Assembly (NCBI GenBank): GCA_000507305.1
Contig: DF239849.1
Span: 1 to 64,000 of the forward strand
DNA from: Breviolum minutum Mf 1.05b.01
Lineage: Eukaryota; Sar; Dinophyceae; Suessiales; Symbiodiniaceae
Direction of reading: 5' to 3'
Length of the DNA: 64,000 nt
Shown here one piece after another: positions 36,584 through 47,899 of this stretch (position 1 is the first letter of the stretch; each line of letters opens with the position of its first letter). The notes beneath the pieces are model-generated. The model made no database searches, was not told the origin of the DNA, and saw nothing but the letters and a program-made list of their open reading frames with translations. The position numbers and the translations under genes are program-made.

Positions 36584-37641
36584 CTACAGCCAATGAAAAT
36601 CAGTGTACTTGCGTTTGGTCTCGGTAAAGTATGACATTACCCTCCACTTTCCTGAAAGTTGATGAAATTTCAAGTATCAACTACCAACTGAGATAACTGA
36701 GATATGTTTCTGTCCTATGATTTTTGGGAATACGTTCAGTCCTACCAAAATCCGACATATTCTGAGGATTTTGTTTCACCTTCCTCAACTGCCAAACCCG
36801 AGGCACTCCCATGCAATGCACCAAGTGCGCCAGCACTGGCACCGTTTCGATGCCTGCGCTTTTTCGGACCATAGGTCCGAACGGTCAATGGGAAAAACTT
36901 CTGCGGGTTAATAATCTCTGATAAAAATTTCCCCGGGCGGGTGGTCTTGGGGACATCCTTAGATTCCCAGGTCGAGTCATCTCCATTGTCCATGTCTTTT
37001 TGCGGAAGAACGCTATGTGGGTCGGTAGCGTTCGGTACATCAACATGTAACATGTCCACCTTAGCATGTCAACAAAAGAAAGACTTCACATACCTGAGTC
37101 TTACCTTCATCTTTTTTGACAAACATCTCGCCTCTAGAATCTAGAAGTGCTGTGAAAGTCCCGTTGTTTCCGGGCTTTAAAAAAAAAACACTCGCACCTT
37201 CCCGCTTCAACTCAAAGCTACGTTGATCTTCTGCCCAGGGCTCGCATTTAGCCTCTCCATGCATTTTGGTGATGACATCATTTGCTTGTGAATTCAAATC
37301 CATTTACCCAACGAATAAACCATCAACGTTCAGTAAGAAATATCTTCCCATGAAATTATCTTTGAGGGTGACCTCAAGTGACGTCATTAACTCCTCATCT
37401 TCCAACCCTTTCATGCGAGGCTTTAGCCAGTGGTTTTACATTAAGGTTCAGGTGGGGCAACTTCTTAAAAACTTCGAAAACATTTGAACAGACAGGCACA
37501 GGTATCAAATGTTATATACCTGTTGTAGAAAGCGAAACGTTTTTTCCAAGAGGGTTATATAATGATGCTCAGTCTGCGATGTGAATGCAACATGTTCACA
37601 AAACAAATCCAAAATCTTATTCCAGCGAAACGAATATAATC
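36584..37641 (-). CDS. Five-exon gene, unknown function
   Basis: Exons: 37641-37520, 37420-37308, 37217-37105, 36995-36780 and 36651-36584 (stop). Introns are 99, 90, 109 and 128 bases, all GT-AG, and every phase fits (0,2,1,1). Best sites: acceptor CTCTTATTTCAG, donors CAG|GTATATAAC, GG|GTAAATG and GAAG|GTAAGAC, last acceptor TCAACTTTCAG. Segments read WNKILDLFCEHVAFTSQTEH, KGLEDEELMTSLEVTLKDNF, ASVFFLKPGNNGTFTALLDS and RTYGPKKRRHRNGASAGALG; the basic run in the fourth exon could be a nuclear signal. The end is basic (TETKRKYTDF). The frame above 37641 stays open to 37753, so the first exon may be longer. No domain recognised. Confidence 0.6.
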
Positions 37642-38233
37642 CTGAAATAAGAGATCCTCTCAAAGCATGCAATTTATAAACGTTTGACTTTCTGGCAGTT
37701 CTCAGGGTCATCAAATTTGCCGCATGTTTGCACCTGACCTTCGAAACGTGCAAACGTGTATAAGTTGCAGTTTTACGACATGGACTGGTTGTATAGCTGC
37801 ACTTGATACCACTTGATCTATGTTGTGAGTATCTGCCATTGGATACCGATGTCTTTTTGACCTAGCCTAAATATCTCTCTAAAATAACCTGTACTATATC
37901 CATTCTTGTCTCTAAATTACTTGATCTGTTCATTACTCTATCGCATCCCGTCTGAACTTATCTTGCCTTTCCTGGTCTGATTTATATTGTCTGATCTTAC
38001 CGTAGCTGGTATTGTTTTTTCTTATTCTACTTTGCCTTCTATCATCCATCGACACACATAGTCTCGTCGTGTTGGGGAAGTAGCCCTTCCTTTACTGTCC
38101 TATCCATGCTATCTTTCTTCAACTTTGCTCGCTTACCTTCGCTGTTTTCTCTTGCCTTCCCAGTCACAAGGGCCACAGGCCTCCATCGCCACTTTCACGC
38201 ACTCTTCGTGAGAGCTCACCGAACGCTTCAAAT

Positions 38234-38587
38234 ATGCTAAGCCTCAGCAAGAGATGTCTGATGCTTCAAGCAGCTGAACTGCAGGGACCACCATGGCATC
38301 TAAATCTCAAAGACGTTTTGGTAAAGATTGACATTGATAAATTTGTAATTACTCCAGTAAATATATCAGACCTAACTCTGGGAGAAACGACTCCAGCACA
38401 AACATCAACAGACTTCAACAGATCTCTTCCTTCATATCTTGAAGCATCCAACCAGGGATTTAGATTTCTTCCCCCAGAACTTCCTAGAAGTTCTGTCCAA
38501 TTGCATCCTTTAGGTCATATAGGCCGCATGGGATTAGACCCAACACCAGCATCCCGGTGCTTCACCACCGTGACCGCCGGCCTGTGA
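38234..38587 (+). CDS. Open frame of 117 codons, doubtful
   Basis: ATG to stop without splicing; contains NLKDVLVKIDIDKFVITPVN. It may be an early exon of the gene at 38895-39815. A minus-strand frame (38515-38733) overlaps its 3' part and is also protein-like. Confidence 0.3.
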   Translation: MLSLSKRCLMLQAAELQGPPWHLNLKDVLVKIDIDKFVITPVNISDLTLGETTPAQTSTDFNRSLPSYLEASNQGFRFLPPELPRSSVQLHPLGHIGRMGLDPTPASRCFTTVTAGL

Positions 38588-38894
38588 GGGCAAAATGAAG
38601 CAGCCCTTTCCTCGAAGGGCAACAGGGATGGTGCAAAGGCGCTGAAGATTAAAATCTGTTTTCCCAGAATTTTTCCTGTCATGGTGTTTACATTCATGAG
38701 GATGTTCTCAAAATCAGTGATCCCACCCCCCAAAAAAAAAGAACATACATCATAAACGACATCAAATGACTATATATTATATACTAATTAAGAGCAGCAA
38801 AATGGAACCTTCTCTTCCTTCCTTTTGGCACCTTAACCGCCCCCACCCTCACCATTCATAGCCAAAGATTCTGAGACTTGTCACGTACCTGCAG

Positions 38895-39815
38895 AATCCT
38901 TGTCTCATCGCATGCATTCACCAGGAGTTTGAAGGTCTGGTCATTCCCCGTGAAAGCAGTAACCTTCAAAATTCCACCATCACAATGCGAAGAATTGGGA
39001 TCGTTGGGTGGGAAGGGGATATTGATGCAAAGGACAAAATCATCACCTCAATTCATGTTCAACACCTGAACCATCTTCGTTTGATGAAAGTGTGTGTGCG
39101 TGTGTGGGATATCCCCAGTCCTTCACATCTGCACTCACATTATCTATGAAATATGGTCGAGACGCAAACATATTAGACACAAAACAACTGTGCTCATGCA
39201 TTACATAGGGTACAAATTACAAAAAAAAAAAACAATGCATTACGCGATCGTTGTTAATTGACGACATTGTGAAAGAACAAGTCAACAAAGCAATCTTCAA
39301 CAGAAACCTTACATAAAAGACAATGCATCAGCATATTCTGGCCCAAACGATGTAAATGTATATAGACTCTAGACATAGACATCTTTTGCCCAATACCACA
39401 TCACAACGCACCCAAAACCAACATCACAGCGCACGACCAGTGCCACCCTGAATGCGTTTTGATGAGAATCAAAACCTTCCAATGGTGAAGATCTGTTATA
39501 TTTCCATATCTACATCATCAAACTCATTCAACCATGCTGGGCTGGAAGAGCCCAGCAGAAGCCTTCCAAGGATGGGGAAAGGGTTGGGGGGCCCCAAACT
39601 TCACGGGGATTTTCAGCACGCCAAGACGCAATGAGGTCATTATCTGCCATAGGGGTATCTTTTTCCAGGAGCCATCCTGGGATGGAGAAACAGTAACAGC
39701 AGAATTTGCTTCAACGGACCAACATGCTGAGATTATAGAAGTGTTTCTTGTGGGATGCTCCTCCCAAGACTTGGGAAGTGAAGAAGTGAAGGATTTTCTG
39801 GGAACCCGCTACTAA
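38895..39815 (+). CDS. Two exons of a gene, unknown function
   Basis: Exon 38895-39089 follows GTACCTGCAG and ends at AAA|GTGTGTG. It reads IACIHQEFEGLVIPRESSNL, then MRRIGIVGWEGDIDAKDKII. Exon 39669-39815 follows ATCTTTTTCCAG and reads EPSWDGETVTAEFASTDQHA to a stop. Both joins are phase 0. A further exon may lie at 39530-39620, where all three plus frames are open. The gene converges on the minus-strand ankyrin gene, about 310 bases stop to stop. Confidence 0.55.
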
Positions 39816-39832
39816 GAACAATAGTCCTGATG

Positions 39833-40326
39833 GCCACTGTTACTGGGAGGGGGTAGCACACTAGCATGTATACGAGTGTTCGTGTGTCGGATTTTCATGG
39901 AATCTTCCTGCCATCAGGGAGATCATTCCACTGAATTTCTCTCATGACAGCATCATAAAATGATACCTGGTATTTCCGCCCCTGAATCAACTTTGAAGGT
40001 CACTGGTATCACCGGCAGAACTGCAAAAATGAATGAGGACAAGGAGAACGCCCACCACCACCACAACAACAACAACAACAACAACAACGACAACCACAAG
40101 CACAGCAACCAAAAATAGAACACCTAACATCACAGCTGTAAAGTGCCCCAGTGTCTGGTGGTGTCACAACGTCCCCGCAAAGCCGCCCATGTCAAGGCCG
40201 TCCAATGCAAGGGGTTGGTGGTTTCCAACGAGGCCTTCAAGGATGCAACGCTGTCTTCGGGGAAATCACAAGTGAAGTGACATATACTTTGGTGACACAT
40301 CTTTGGCCCCACCCAGTAACAGTGGC
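39833..40326. repeat. 15-bp perfect terminal inverted repeat pair (element D, long copy?)
   Basis: GCCACTGTTACTGGG at 39833-39847 and its exact reverse complement at 40312-40326. The same arms occur at 29310-29418. The interval holds a (CAA)n tract and the predicted last ankyrin exon, so either the element captured genic sequence or two solo arms happen to flank it. Confidence 0.5.
40051..40090. repeat. (CCA)n/(CAA)n microsatellite
   Basis: CCACCACCACCA followed by about nine CAA units, in the space between convergent gene ends. Confidence 0.9.
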
Positions 40327-42888
40327 AAATAAAGACTTAACTTAAGGATTTCCTACTAAAAATGTAGGAATATGAAGGAATCTTGGCCGTGACTGTTCCT
40401 GGGTGTGGGGGGTGGTGAACCCAACATATGCTGCATGTTTGATGTGTTCAACGAAACGGTGGGGAGGTGATCTCATCAACTTGTCCTCCCGCCACCGTTT
40501 TATGAACTCTGATTACTTGGCAGGGGATGTATATACACCATGCAAATCTACCTAGTATGAATATGTTGATGTATGTACATCTACATGCCGTATGTAAGTT
40601 ATATATATTATCTGGATTCCAGACGTCTTATAGCTGAGAGACAAATACATATGCTGCTGCTACAACTTTTTTGTGCAAGCAAGCCCCAAAAACATGGAAA
40701 CATATAGCAGCGACCGTGATCCTCCTTGTCAGACTCTGATTTATGAACAACAAAAATTCAGGGGAGTTGGATATCATCCCTAAGAAAAACTGAAAATTGA
40801 TGAGGCAGAAATTTTCAAAGCCCATGTTTGCAACGACCTCTTGGCAGCTCTTGGCCCCAGTGTGATCGCCTGCGCGGCCACTAAAGCTTCGCACACTGCA
40901 GTGGCACCACCTCTTGTTTGCTTGTCACGTTATGGTGGTCCAGGGCGAAAACAACCAAGATTTCAGAGGCTTCACGGGGGGAGATTGAGGGCCCCACAGA
41001 TTGTGATCATGTGATGGATACAGGTGTTGCAGCTCATCATTTTTCAGCTGAGAAAGCACCAACAAAGAGACATCAACTTTTTACGAATCATAATCGTCTA
41101 GAGTCCTGTCTCCCAAATCAGGGTGAAGCAGTTGAGGCTTGGTGATCGTTCCTTTCAAAGATTCAATGATTCAATGATTTTCATGGGGGTTGTCATGCTT
41201 GGGTTTTTTCCGTTTAGGTTTTATTTTTAAATGATTCTTTCTCCAAGCCACCGGCCGCAGCAAACATCAAGGGTGTCACACCCAATTCGTCAGCTTCAGA
41301 AGCCAAGGCTTGGCGTTGCTGCAGCATGCGGCGCACCGCCTGTGCGATGTGTTCGATCATTGGTTTAGGTGGTGCTCGTTGTTTGGAAATTGAATTGAAG
41401 GGTTAATTAAACCTTGGGCCACACCAATCTGAATAAAAGTACAGCTGAACTGTAGAAAAAAACAAACAGATTCAACTCAAGGAAACTCTCCACATGTCGG
41501 CTTCGTCTTGTACGAAGGTTGCCTCCAAATCTCCGAGTTCGCAAGCCGCAGCGAAAGCGGAACGAACACGAGGACCTTTACTGCCAAATCCTAGCAGCGT
41601 TTTCGGGCGAAGAAGGCAACCAAGGGAAAATCAGGAGACAAAATCCTACACTATGCGCATTCACTAAGATGGGTTTGTAAACCTAGGGGGTAGCTCCTTA
41701 GCTCCCTATTGTAAAAGGATTTTTAGATACCTCCAGCTCTTTAGCTCCCTTCCAAGCACAGTAGATCAAATACAGTAACCATCCCACAGTAGATCAAGTA
41801 TCCCACACTCTCAAGTTTTAGGTTCAGTTTTATGTTGGCCATGTTCATTTCAATGTGAACACAATAATGCCCCCCAAAAAAAGTCAAAATCATCAGGTGA
41901 ATATCGCATGAGTGCAAACCTAAAATTGGTGTAAAAAAGGGATCGGTCTTTATGTGCAAATGGTACACTAGCACCACCTCTCCACCAAAACACCAGCCAC
42001 GGCTCCTGGTGATTTGCCCTCTAAACGAGCTGAGAGCTCTTCATACCTCAAATCCGTGGATTTGAGTCGGGAGTCCAAACTTGAGGGGTATAAATTAGCC
42101 TCAAAAAAATCACATGAATCTGACAGGTTCTCCAAGTATGACAGTTTGGAAGAATCTGTCTGTTTGCTGGAATAACCAGACCATGGTTTCAATGGAGCTA
42201 TCTATCATCCAATAAAGCCGATATGATTCAACGCTTGGAATCTTCAAGGGACGCAGCTTGAATTTGCTGGAACAACTCTGTCACTTCTCGCTCATCTCCT
42301 GGTAGCATCCATTTTGTCAGGTGGAAAAACATCGAGAGTTTGTTGCAACGGGCCAACCAGAAGTCCGAATGTATTTGAGGATTGGCCAGTTGAATGAAAA
42401 TGTGCTCAAAATCGTCTAAGGGATCATAATCAACGGATGTTCTGGTAGTTGTTTGCTATGTTCTTGTCGAAACATCTAAATGACTTGAAATGACGGTCTT
42501 TCATGAAGCTAAAGAAAAATTATGGTGAATGTTCGACAACTGCTGAACATCTTAACTAAGATAGGCTTCGCATAGTATCATTTGGAGTGACGTCACCATA
42601 ATTTGACCAGACTTATCAAAAGCGAACGGGAACGTCCCAGAATATCCAGACTTCTTGTCCACCTTCTACCTCTTGACCAACGTCAGTGGAGACGATGATC
42701 TTGAAAAACGTTCCCCATCCATCATGAACTTGTGTAAATAAATCTGATCAATGTTTCACCTCCAAAATTCTGAATTTGTTGCGATTTTGTCTTTCTTGCC
42801 CCAGTCTCCTTTCCTGAATGGCCTGCCTTCTGGGGGTAGACCCTAGACCTTCCCAAAGATCTCGGGGTCCTTCTCGTTCTGCTGCAAC
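40130..42888 (-). CDS. Ankyrin-repeat protein, seven exons (5' end not fixed)
   Basis: Exons: 42888-42760, 42455-42235, 42166-41994, 41590-41477, 41374-41252, 40910-40791 and 40254-40130 (stop). All phases agree (0,2,1,1,1,1). The second intron uses a GC donor (CCAA|GCGTTG); the rest can be GT-AG. Exon 1 is charged (RRQAIQERRLGQERQNRNK). Exon 2 reads DDFEHIFIQLANPQIHSDFW. Ankyrin repeats start in exon 4 (AAACELGDLEATFVQ); the exon 5/6 join gives GVTPLMFAAAG then GGATAVCEALVAA, a canonical repeat split by a phase-1 intron. The last exon (WTALTWAALRGRCD) looks ankyrin-like. Ankyrin repeats bind proteins; the partner is unknown. A J-domain exon lies just upstream and may be its N-terminus. Confidence 0.65.
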
Positions 42889-43206
42889 CTCCCGAAGTGA
42901 CACACACACAGAGAATACACTTGAAAAACCTGAAAAATTGCACCTGATTGATGTGGTACCAATTTCATGGACCACAAGGTTTATGCCAAGTTCATACGCA
43001 AGAGACGAAATCACTAAACTCAAAGGGAAAAATCATGAAGTCTTGGAAGTTCACATAGAGTCAACTGAATGGTCATGATGAATGCTAATTTTACTAATGC
43101 TATTCTCATTATAAGTGTTACTTTGTGAAGACCAAATTTGTTATGACCTTGCTCCTGTCTCTTTCCCTGTTTAAGTCGTTCTCCCTTCCTGTAGCTGGTG
43201 TTGTTT

Positions 43207-43372
43207 TCACATCCATAAGCTTTGATTGGAAAAAATTGTTCGGGACTTTTCTCCAGCCTTGTCGGGATGATATTTCAAGGCTAAACGCAGGTAGCTGCGC
43301 CGCAAACGCGTGGCGTCCGACCGTGGGTCCAGCGGAAAGAGATGCATCCGATGATGGATGTGTTGTGATTTC
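43207..43372 (-). CDS. J-domain (DnaJ-like) exon, possibly frameshifted
   Basis: The minus frame reads LDPRSDATRLRRSYLRLALK followed by YHPDKAGE: helix I/II and the HPD loop of a J domain (HPD codons at 43269-43261), which stimulates Hsp70 ATPase. After KAGE the frame loses the pattern, while another frame continues as PEQFFPIKAYG, a good helix III. Removing one A from the AAAA run near 43246 would join the two. So either a one-base error or a degenerate copy. An acceptor is available at 43372; ATG at 43347 is the alternative start. The ankyrin gene follows on the same strand. Confidence 0.6.
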
Positions 43373-44256
43373 CTGATTTTTCTGCAGCCGTGATTATACC
43401 TGATGAATGATGAACGTTTGCGAACATGCTTTGTGGGGAAGCCACATCTTTCCTTAAAAGTGCTTTCGAAAAATAAGAGTGAGGATATGAATAATTGCCC
43501 GATTCATGGCGACCGTGCTTCTGTAGGTGATTGACATTCTTTGAAAAATAAGATGATGCATCAAATCTACACCCAGTTCAGCCAGTTGAGTGAAGCAGTA
43601 ACGAAAAACACCAAGTGTTTGGATCATGAAAACGGGTTGCTTGATAAAGGTCTTGCTCTATGCTTTTTGGGGGCATGACATGACACCAAGTGACAGTGGG
43701 ATCACATTTCAGACTATTTAACAGTGAAGATGTTTCTTCTGTTTCCAACTTCCTGACGTCCACAGATGTAGGCTCTTGCACCTAAGGAGCCCCAAAGTTT
43801 CAAAAGATTTGTGCCAAAAGTATTGCATAGGATCCTGTATATGCAGGTTTTTTCTTTTGCCAATATGTTACTTGAAATGAAAAATCACAATCTAAAATGT
43901 GCAACATGTTGATGGATGGATTGAACGGATCCAACTCCGGCAAGCAAGAGACACGCTAGACATGAGATGGTCATCCCCACCAGTGAAATGCTAGCAATGT
44001 CAACTCTCTTGGTCAATGAGGGAAGCTGGACCGGCAATTCAAAAAACAAGGTCCAGGAGTTTGAGACATCTTAATCCGGCATTTTTTCAAATCTCTGGTG
44101 TTTCTGCGCTTCGCCCCTGACATGCCAGGCATGTCACCACCGGTCATGGAAGGATTCCCAAGCCTGACGGTGGTTTGGGAATGAACCACCAGTTGCTTGG
44201 AGGATGAGTTTTTGAAAAAGCCCCTCCCTCAAAAAAGAAGCATCTTTCCTATAGGA

Positions 44257-44346
44257 AGGTGATTTCAAACCATTTAAAAATATGTTCGTCAGATTTGGAT
44301 TATTCACCCAGGTAAGGGTGAAAATTCCAAAAATATGTGAAACCGA
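44257..44346. repeat. MITE-like element A, copy 3
   Basis: AGGTGATTTCAAACCATTTA at one end and ATATGTGAAACCG at the other, with the family core CCCAGGTAAGGGTGAAAATT. It ends about 55 bases before the first exon of the plus-strand gene. Confidence 0.65.
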
Positions 44347-44400
44347 ATGTGAAACCGCGGACCTAGTTTCGGCAAACCCTTAATCCCAATCATCCCTTAG

Positions 44401-44991
44401 ATGTTGGAACATGGAACAAAGATTCGCTTTTGAAAACCGAGTTGTGAGTAGTCCATGCTACGGAGAATATTGAAGAATGTTCGATCAAGCTTTTGCCTGC
44501 AGTTCAAGTTTCAGTTGAGCTTTGAAAAATGTCAGCTGAGGATAGCTGAGGTAAGAATCAGATGCATACTCATGACAAAAATTTTTGAGAGTGAACACAG
44601 GTGAGATCGAATGGGAAGTCATAAACATAACAGTTTCCAATAGTTTCCATGACATTTTGTCCAGCACTTCTCCCTCTGTCATTGCCCATCATCAACCCTT
44701 TTTGCGGCAGCCCAATTGCCGTTTGCTCTGGTCGAAGTAGACCCGTCGCCGGGCGGTCCGAAACACCTGAACTCTTGTCAAGCAACACCCTGGCCAAATC
44801 GCCGGTTGGCAGAATCATTTCTAAAGGGGCCGTTGTGCTTCAAGTGCATGGCTAAGCATCTCAAGAAGTACTTCACTATTGATTCAAAAGGAGATCGAAA
44901 AAGCCTTGCCATCAGGCTGAAACCTCTTTGTTTCACCACTTTTCTTGAAGCTGTAAAAAAAAAGCAAGAAGATAATTGTAAGATTCATTGA
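44401..44991 (+). CDS. Three-exon 3' end, unknown protein
   Basis: Exons 44401-44443, 44503-44550 and 44665-44991 (stop). Introns are 59 and 113 bases, phase 0 on both sides. Sites are strong: CATCCCTTAG, donor GTGAGTA, CTTTTGCCTGCAG, donor GAG|GTAAGAATC, ATTTTGTCCAG. The mini-exons read WNMEQRFAFENRV and FKFQLSFEKCQLRIAE. The last exon runs 108 codons, includes FVEVDPSPGGPKH-like Pro/Gly sequence (ALVEVDPSPGGPKHLNSC) and ends basic (EAVKKKQEDNCKIH). CFKCMAKH could be half of a zinc site. The minus strand over 44570-44820 is also open. Confidence 0.5.
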
Positions 44992-45009
44992 ATTGAAGCA
45001 CAAGACCTG

Positions 45010-45660
45010 CCTAGTTTTGGGAACAGAAATTTGAGATCAATGAACTACCGCTGACTGCCGTCCTATGATCGCAATGATCACCTGCCCCCTCCACCAAAAA
45101 AACACAAAATAAAGATCCACAGGAGTTTGCACAAGCTCTTTGGCGACTGTAGAAACTAAACATTTCATCAGGCAACACAGGAACATGCAATCTTGAAAAG
45201 AGGTGGGGCACCAAGTGATCCTTTGCTAAATCGTTTACTGGTACTGCGTGAAATCCTGCCATTTTGTCAGATTGCTTCAAACCTATATGAAACACTTCGA
45301 CAATGGAAATCTTCAAAAACGGGTGGCATTCATCCGGCGGATTTCCCACAAATTTGTCGCGTGGAGACTCCACGAAGTGTGCTGAATTGATCCGAGGTCA
45401 GCTTCGACCATAGCCATTGCCATCCTAAAGTGACACGTCGCAGTGCGGCACAAGGAGCCCCGACTTTTGATCACATAAAAAGGCCCATGGAATTCTTAAA
45501 GGTCATTGATTGATTTTGGTGGCGAAGGCTGCTATTTCTCCCAAAAAAAAACAGATGCTGATCTTTGTTATGGTGGCTCCCACCAGTTCTGGAGAGGATG
45601 TGGGAAAAATTGCATTTGTCATCTTTTTTGACCTAAACAAATCCATGTTCAATGGATTCC
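45010..45660. other. Ambiguous open frames, no gene called
   Basis: 45193-45390 is open on plus (LLNRLLVLREILPFCQIASN, then a stop) and on minus; no splice site tips the balance. Confidence 0.3.
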
Positions 45661-45664
45661 ATAC

Positions 45665-45844
45665 CCTGGAGTCTGGAGCTTTCATTTGTTGATGCATCTT
45701 TTTCCTTAAAGTTTCAAACATTCTATCCAAACATGCTTCAGCCTGGATGATTGTCACGAATGACGTTTTGGGGAATGATCCTCCTATCCCCATTTTTGAG
45801 ATTCCACTCTTGTCATGTAAGAAAGAGATTTTGGTGACCATTCC
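45665..45844 (-). CDS. Probable internal exon, unknown protein
   Basis: Acceptor TTTGTTACTAATAG|G and donor CTCCAGG|GTATGG, phase 0 at both ends, 60 codons. It reads FVTIIQAEACLDRMFETLRK, then KMHQQMKAPDS. Neighbouring exons were not joined. A second minus-strand open block at 45952-46185 may be related. Confidence 0.4.
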
Positions 45845-46520
45845 CTATTAGTAACAAATCCTGTCACAGCTAAGCATCACACCGAGGAGGTTAGACAGTT
45901 TTCTACTATGGCATGTGTCAAGATGTTTCGGTGATCACTATTATTGGTGCATCACAAAAGGCAAACCATAGGGCAAAACACTGGAACCATCTTCCTGGAA
46001 AGCCGGACTTCCCCTCCTGAAATTCCGGAAGTCAAATTGCTTTCCACATTCATGTGAAGGATACCGCAATGCATACCCCGCATACCCATTCCTTTCATAT
46101 CCTCCATCCATATCGACTCTGTCATGGGCGAATCGGCTGCCATTCCAAAACACCCCGTATCCAAGTAATAACTATGGACGAACAAGCGAATTTTCCAACC
46201 TTGCTATCAAACCTTGCCATCAGTTACTATCAGCCTAAAAGCCTATAAACATTCATTCACTGAAGAGGCTCAATCCCTCACCATGCCATCCCTCGAACCG
46301 AACCCCTTCCCAATCTGAGAGTCGCGATGGAACTGGAAAAACCGTAGAGATTAGATCATTGCACTATGGGCCTTGGTGAAGGAGTGAAGCTTCTCAACGG
46401 GAATCCTTCTCAATAAGGAGAAACAAAATTGATCACATGAATGATCCCAAGAGATTTTTTCATCAGCATGGGGTTTCCTTCAATGATGGAATATAAGGGC
46501 TGTTCGATTTGATTCCCAAG

Positions 46521-47869
46521 GGGTCCGAAATTGACCGAAGTAAAACAGCACGAGGTGAGAGTGTGGATTCCGTTTTGGATTGACACTGATTCGTCGCATC
46601 TCCACGGTGACTCTAAGTCAAGTTTGAAAGTCGGAATTCCAAGCTTCTACGGCTGTGATTGCAGTTCAACCAATCATGGCCCCTATCGAACCAATAATCA
46701 CAAGCTCTTATCAAGCTCTTAGCCATCCTTGTCAGCGCCTGCTAGCAGCATCTTGATTGGATCGAGACATTGGCGCATGGAACGTTTCACAACACAAGCC
46801 GTGGGGATTTTGCTTCGGATTTTTTCCCGGTTTCCCATCCCAGGTGCAGGTATTGCTTCGCCAAGCCAGGGTGAGGAAGGGGAAGAAGCCAAAGATGCCA
46901 AAGACACACAGGTTTGAGGTGTTTCCTCGGAAAATCCCCATGGATGCAGCATGCATGCTTTCCTATGCCGCTTGAGGAGATGTTTATTTATATAGCTTTG
47001 TGTGACCAAAAAAGGGGATGACTCTTGAACCCCCGTAAACTGCCCTAACTAATTCCTACTGTTACTACGGAAAATCTATGAAAATCTGGAATTTTCAATG
47101 CTTGACAACACTTCGCAAAGCTTGAGACGGGCTGCTTTGATTGGGGGTGAGTCGTTGCACATGACTTCCTTTGGAGCTGCAGTCAAAACGACTATAGATT
47201 ACAGGTTCCAAGAGACCTGCATACCCCCCACCCAGCCAAAGTCACTTTCATCTCAGAAAATGCCCAAAAAAAAATACATGTAAGATGGGTTTTCAATCCA
47301 AAAAGCTCCACCTTTCAGGAGGTCCATTGCCAAGTTTCTGATCCTTGTCCCATTGCATCTTCCAATTCAACACCCAACTTGCGCATCTTCTGATGATGCT
47401 CATGCATAGTCCCATTCCTCAGCTCCGTTGAGCGGAAGGTCCCCGGGAGGCCAAAATGGCGAGTTTTTTTGGACAAACCTCGTAGGTTTTTTCGGCAAAA
47501 TTTCGGCGGCCAATCGACATGACATGTGGATACCCGAAATAAAAATCATACCTCAAAAGACATGGTGCCCAATATATCTCATAGAGACACCCGGTTTTTT
47601 TCGTAGTAGGTTTGGATTGTTTGTTAAAGCATCCTAAAAGCAAGTTTAAAATCTACCCCCCCAAAAAAAAAACTTCCTATAGTTCCCCATTTTTCCGGAC
47701 TCATTTTTTTCCCATCTCCTCAAGTTTCCACATCACCTCCTTCAACGCCAAGCGTGGTCGGTGCACCGAAGCATTCACACCAGGAAGGTGCCCTGCACGA
47801 CGCAAAAGCTCCACCGCGAAGTTGGCTAAGAGATGATCCGGTGACTCCATGGCCTGGCAGCTTTGGCAG
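46521..47869 (+). CDS. Possible plus-strand exons (four), unknown protein(s)
   Basis: Exons 46521-46554 and 46844-46911 join in phase 1 and give a hydrophilic chain (GSEIDRSKTAR, then AGIASPSQGEEGEEAKDAKD); the 46554 donor is CGAG|GTGAGAG and the 46844 acceptor CGGTTTCCCATCCCAG. A second pair, 47098-47146 (MLDNTSQSLRRAALIG, donor G|GTGAGTC) and 47725-47869 (after TTTTTTTCCCATCTCCTCAAG), also fits in phase 1 and is Pro/Ser/His-rich. The two pairs may be separate genes. Minus-strand frames overlap in part. Confidence 0.4.
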
Positions 47870-47899
47870 GTGGAAACCTACCCCCCCCGGGAGTTTCGG

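Noticed and set aside
42818-43078. 86-codon plus-strand ORF (ends EVLEVHIESTEWS)
   Set aside because: Protein-like, but antisense to a phase-consistent minus exon of the ankyrin gene.
46757-46975. Basic plus frame (VQVLLRQARVRKGKK...)
   Set aside because: Same exon as 46844-46911, but the acidic frame fits the upstream phase and a CAG|GT donor better.
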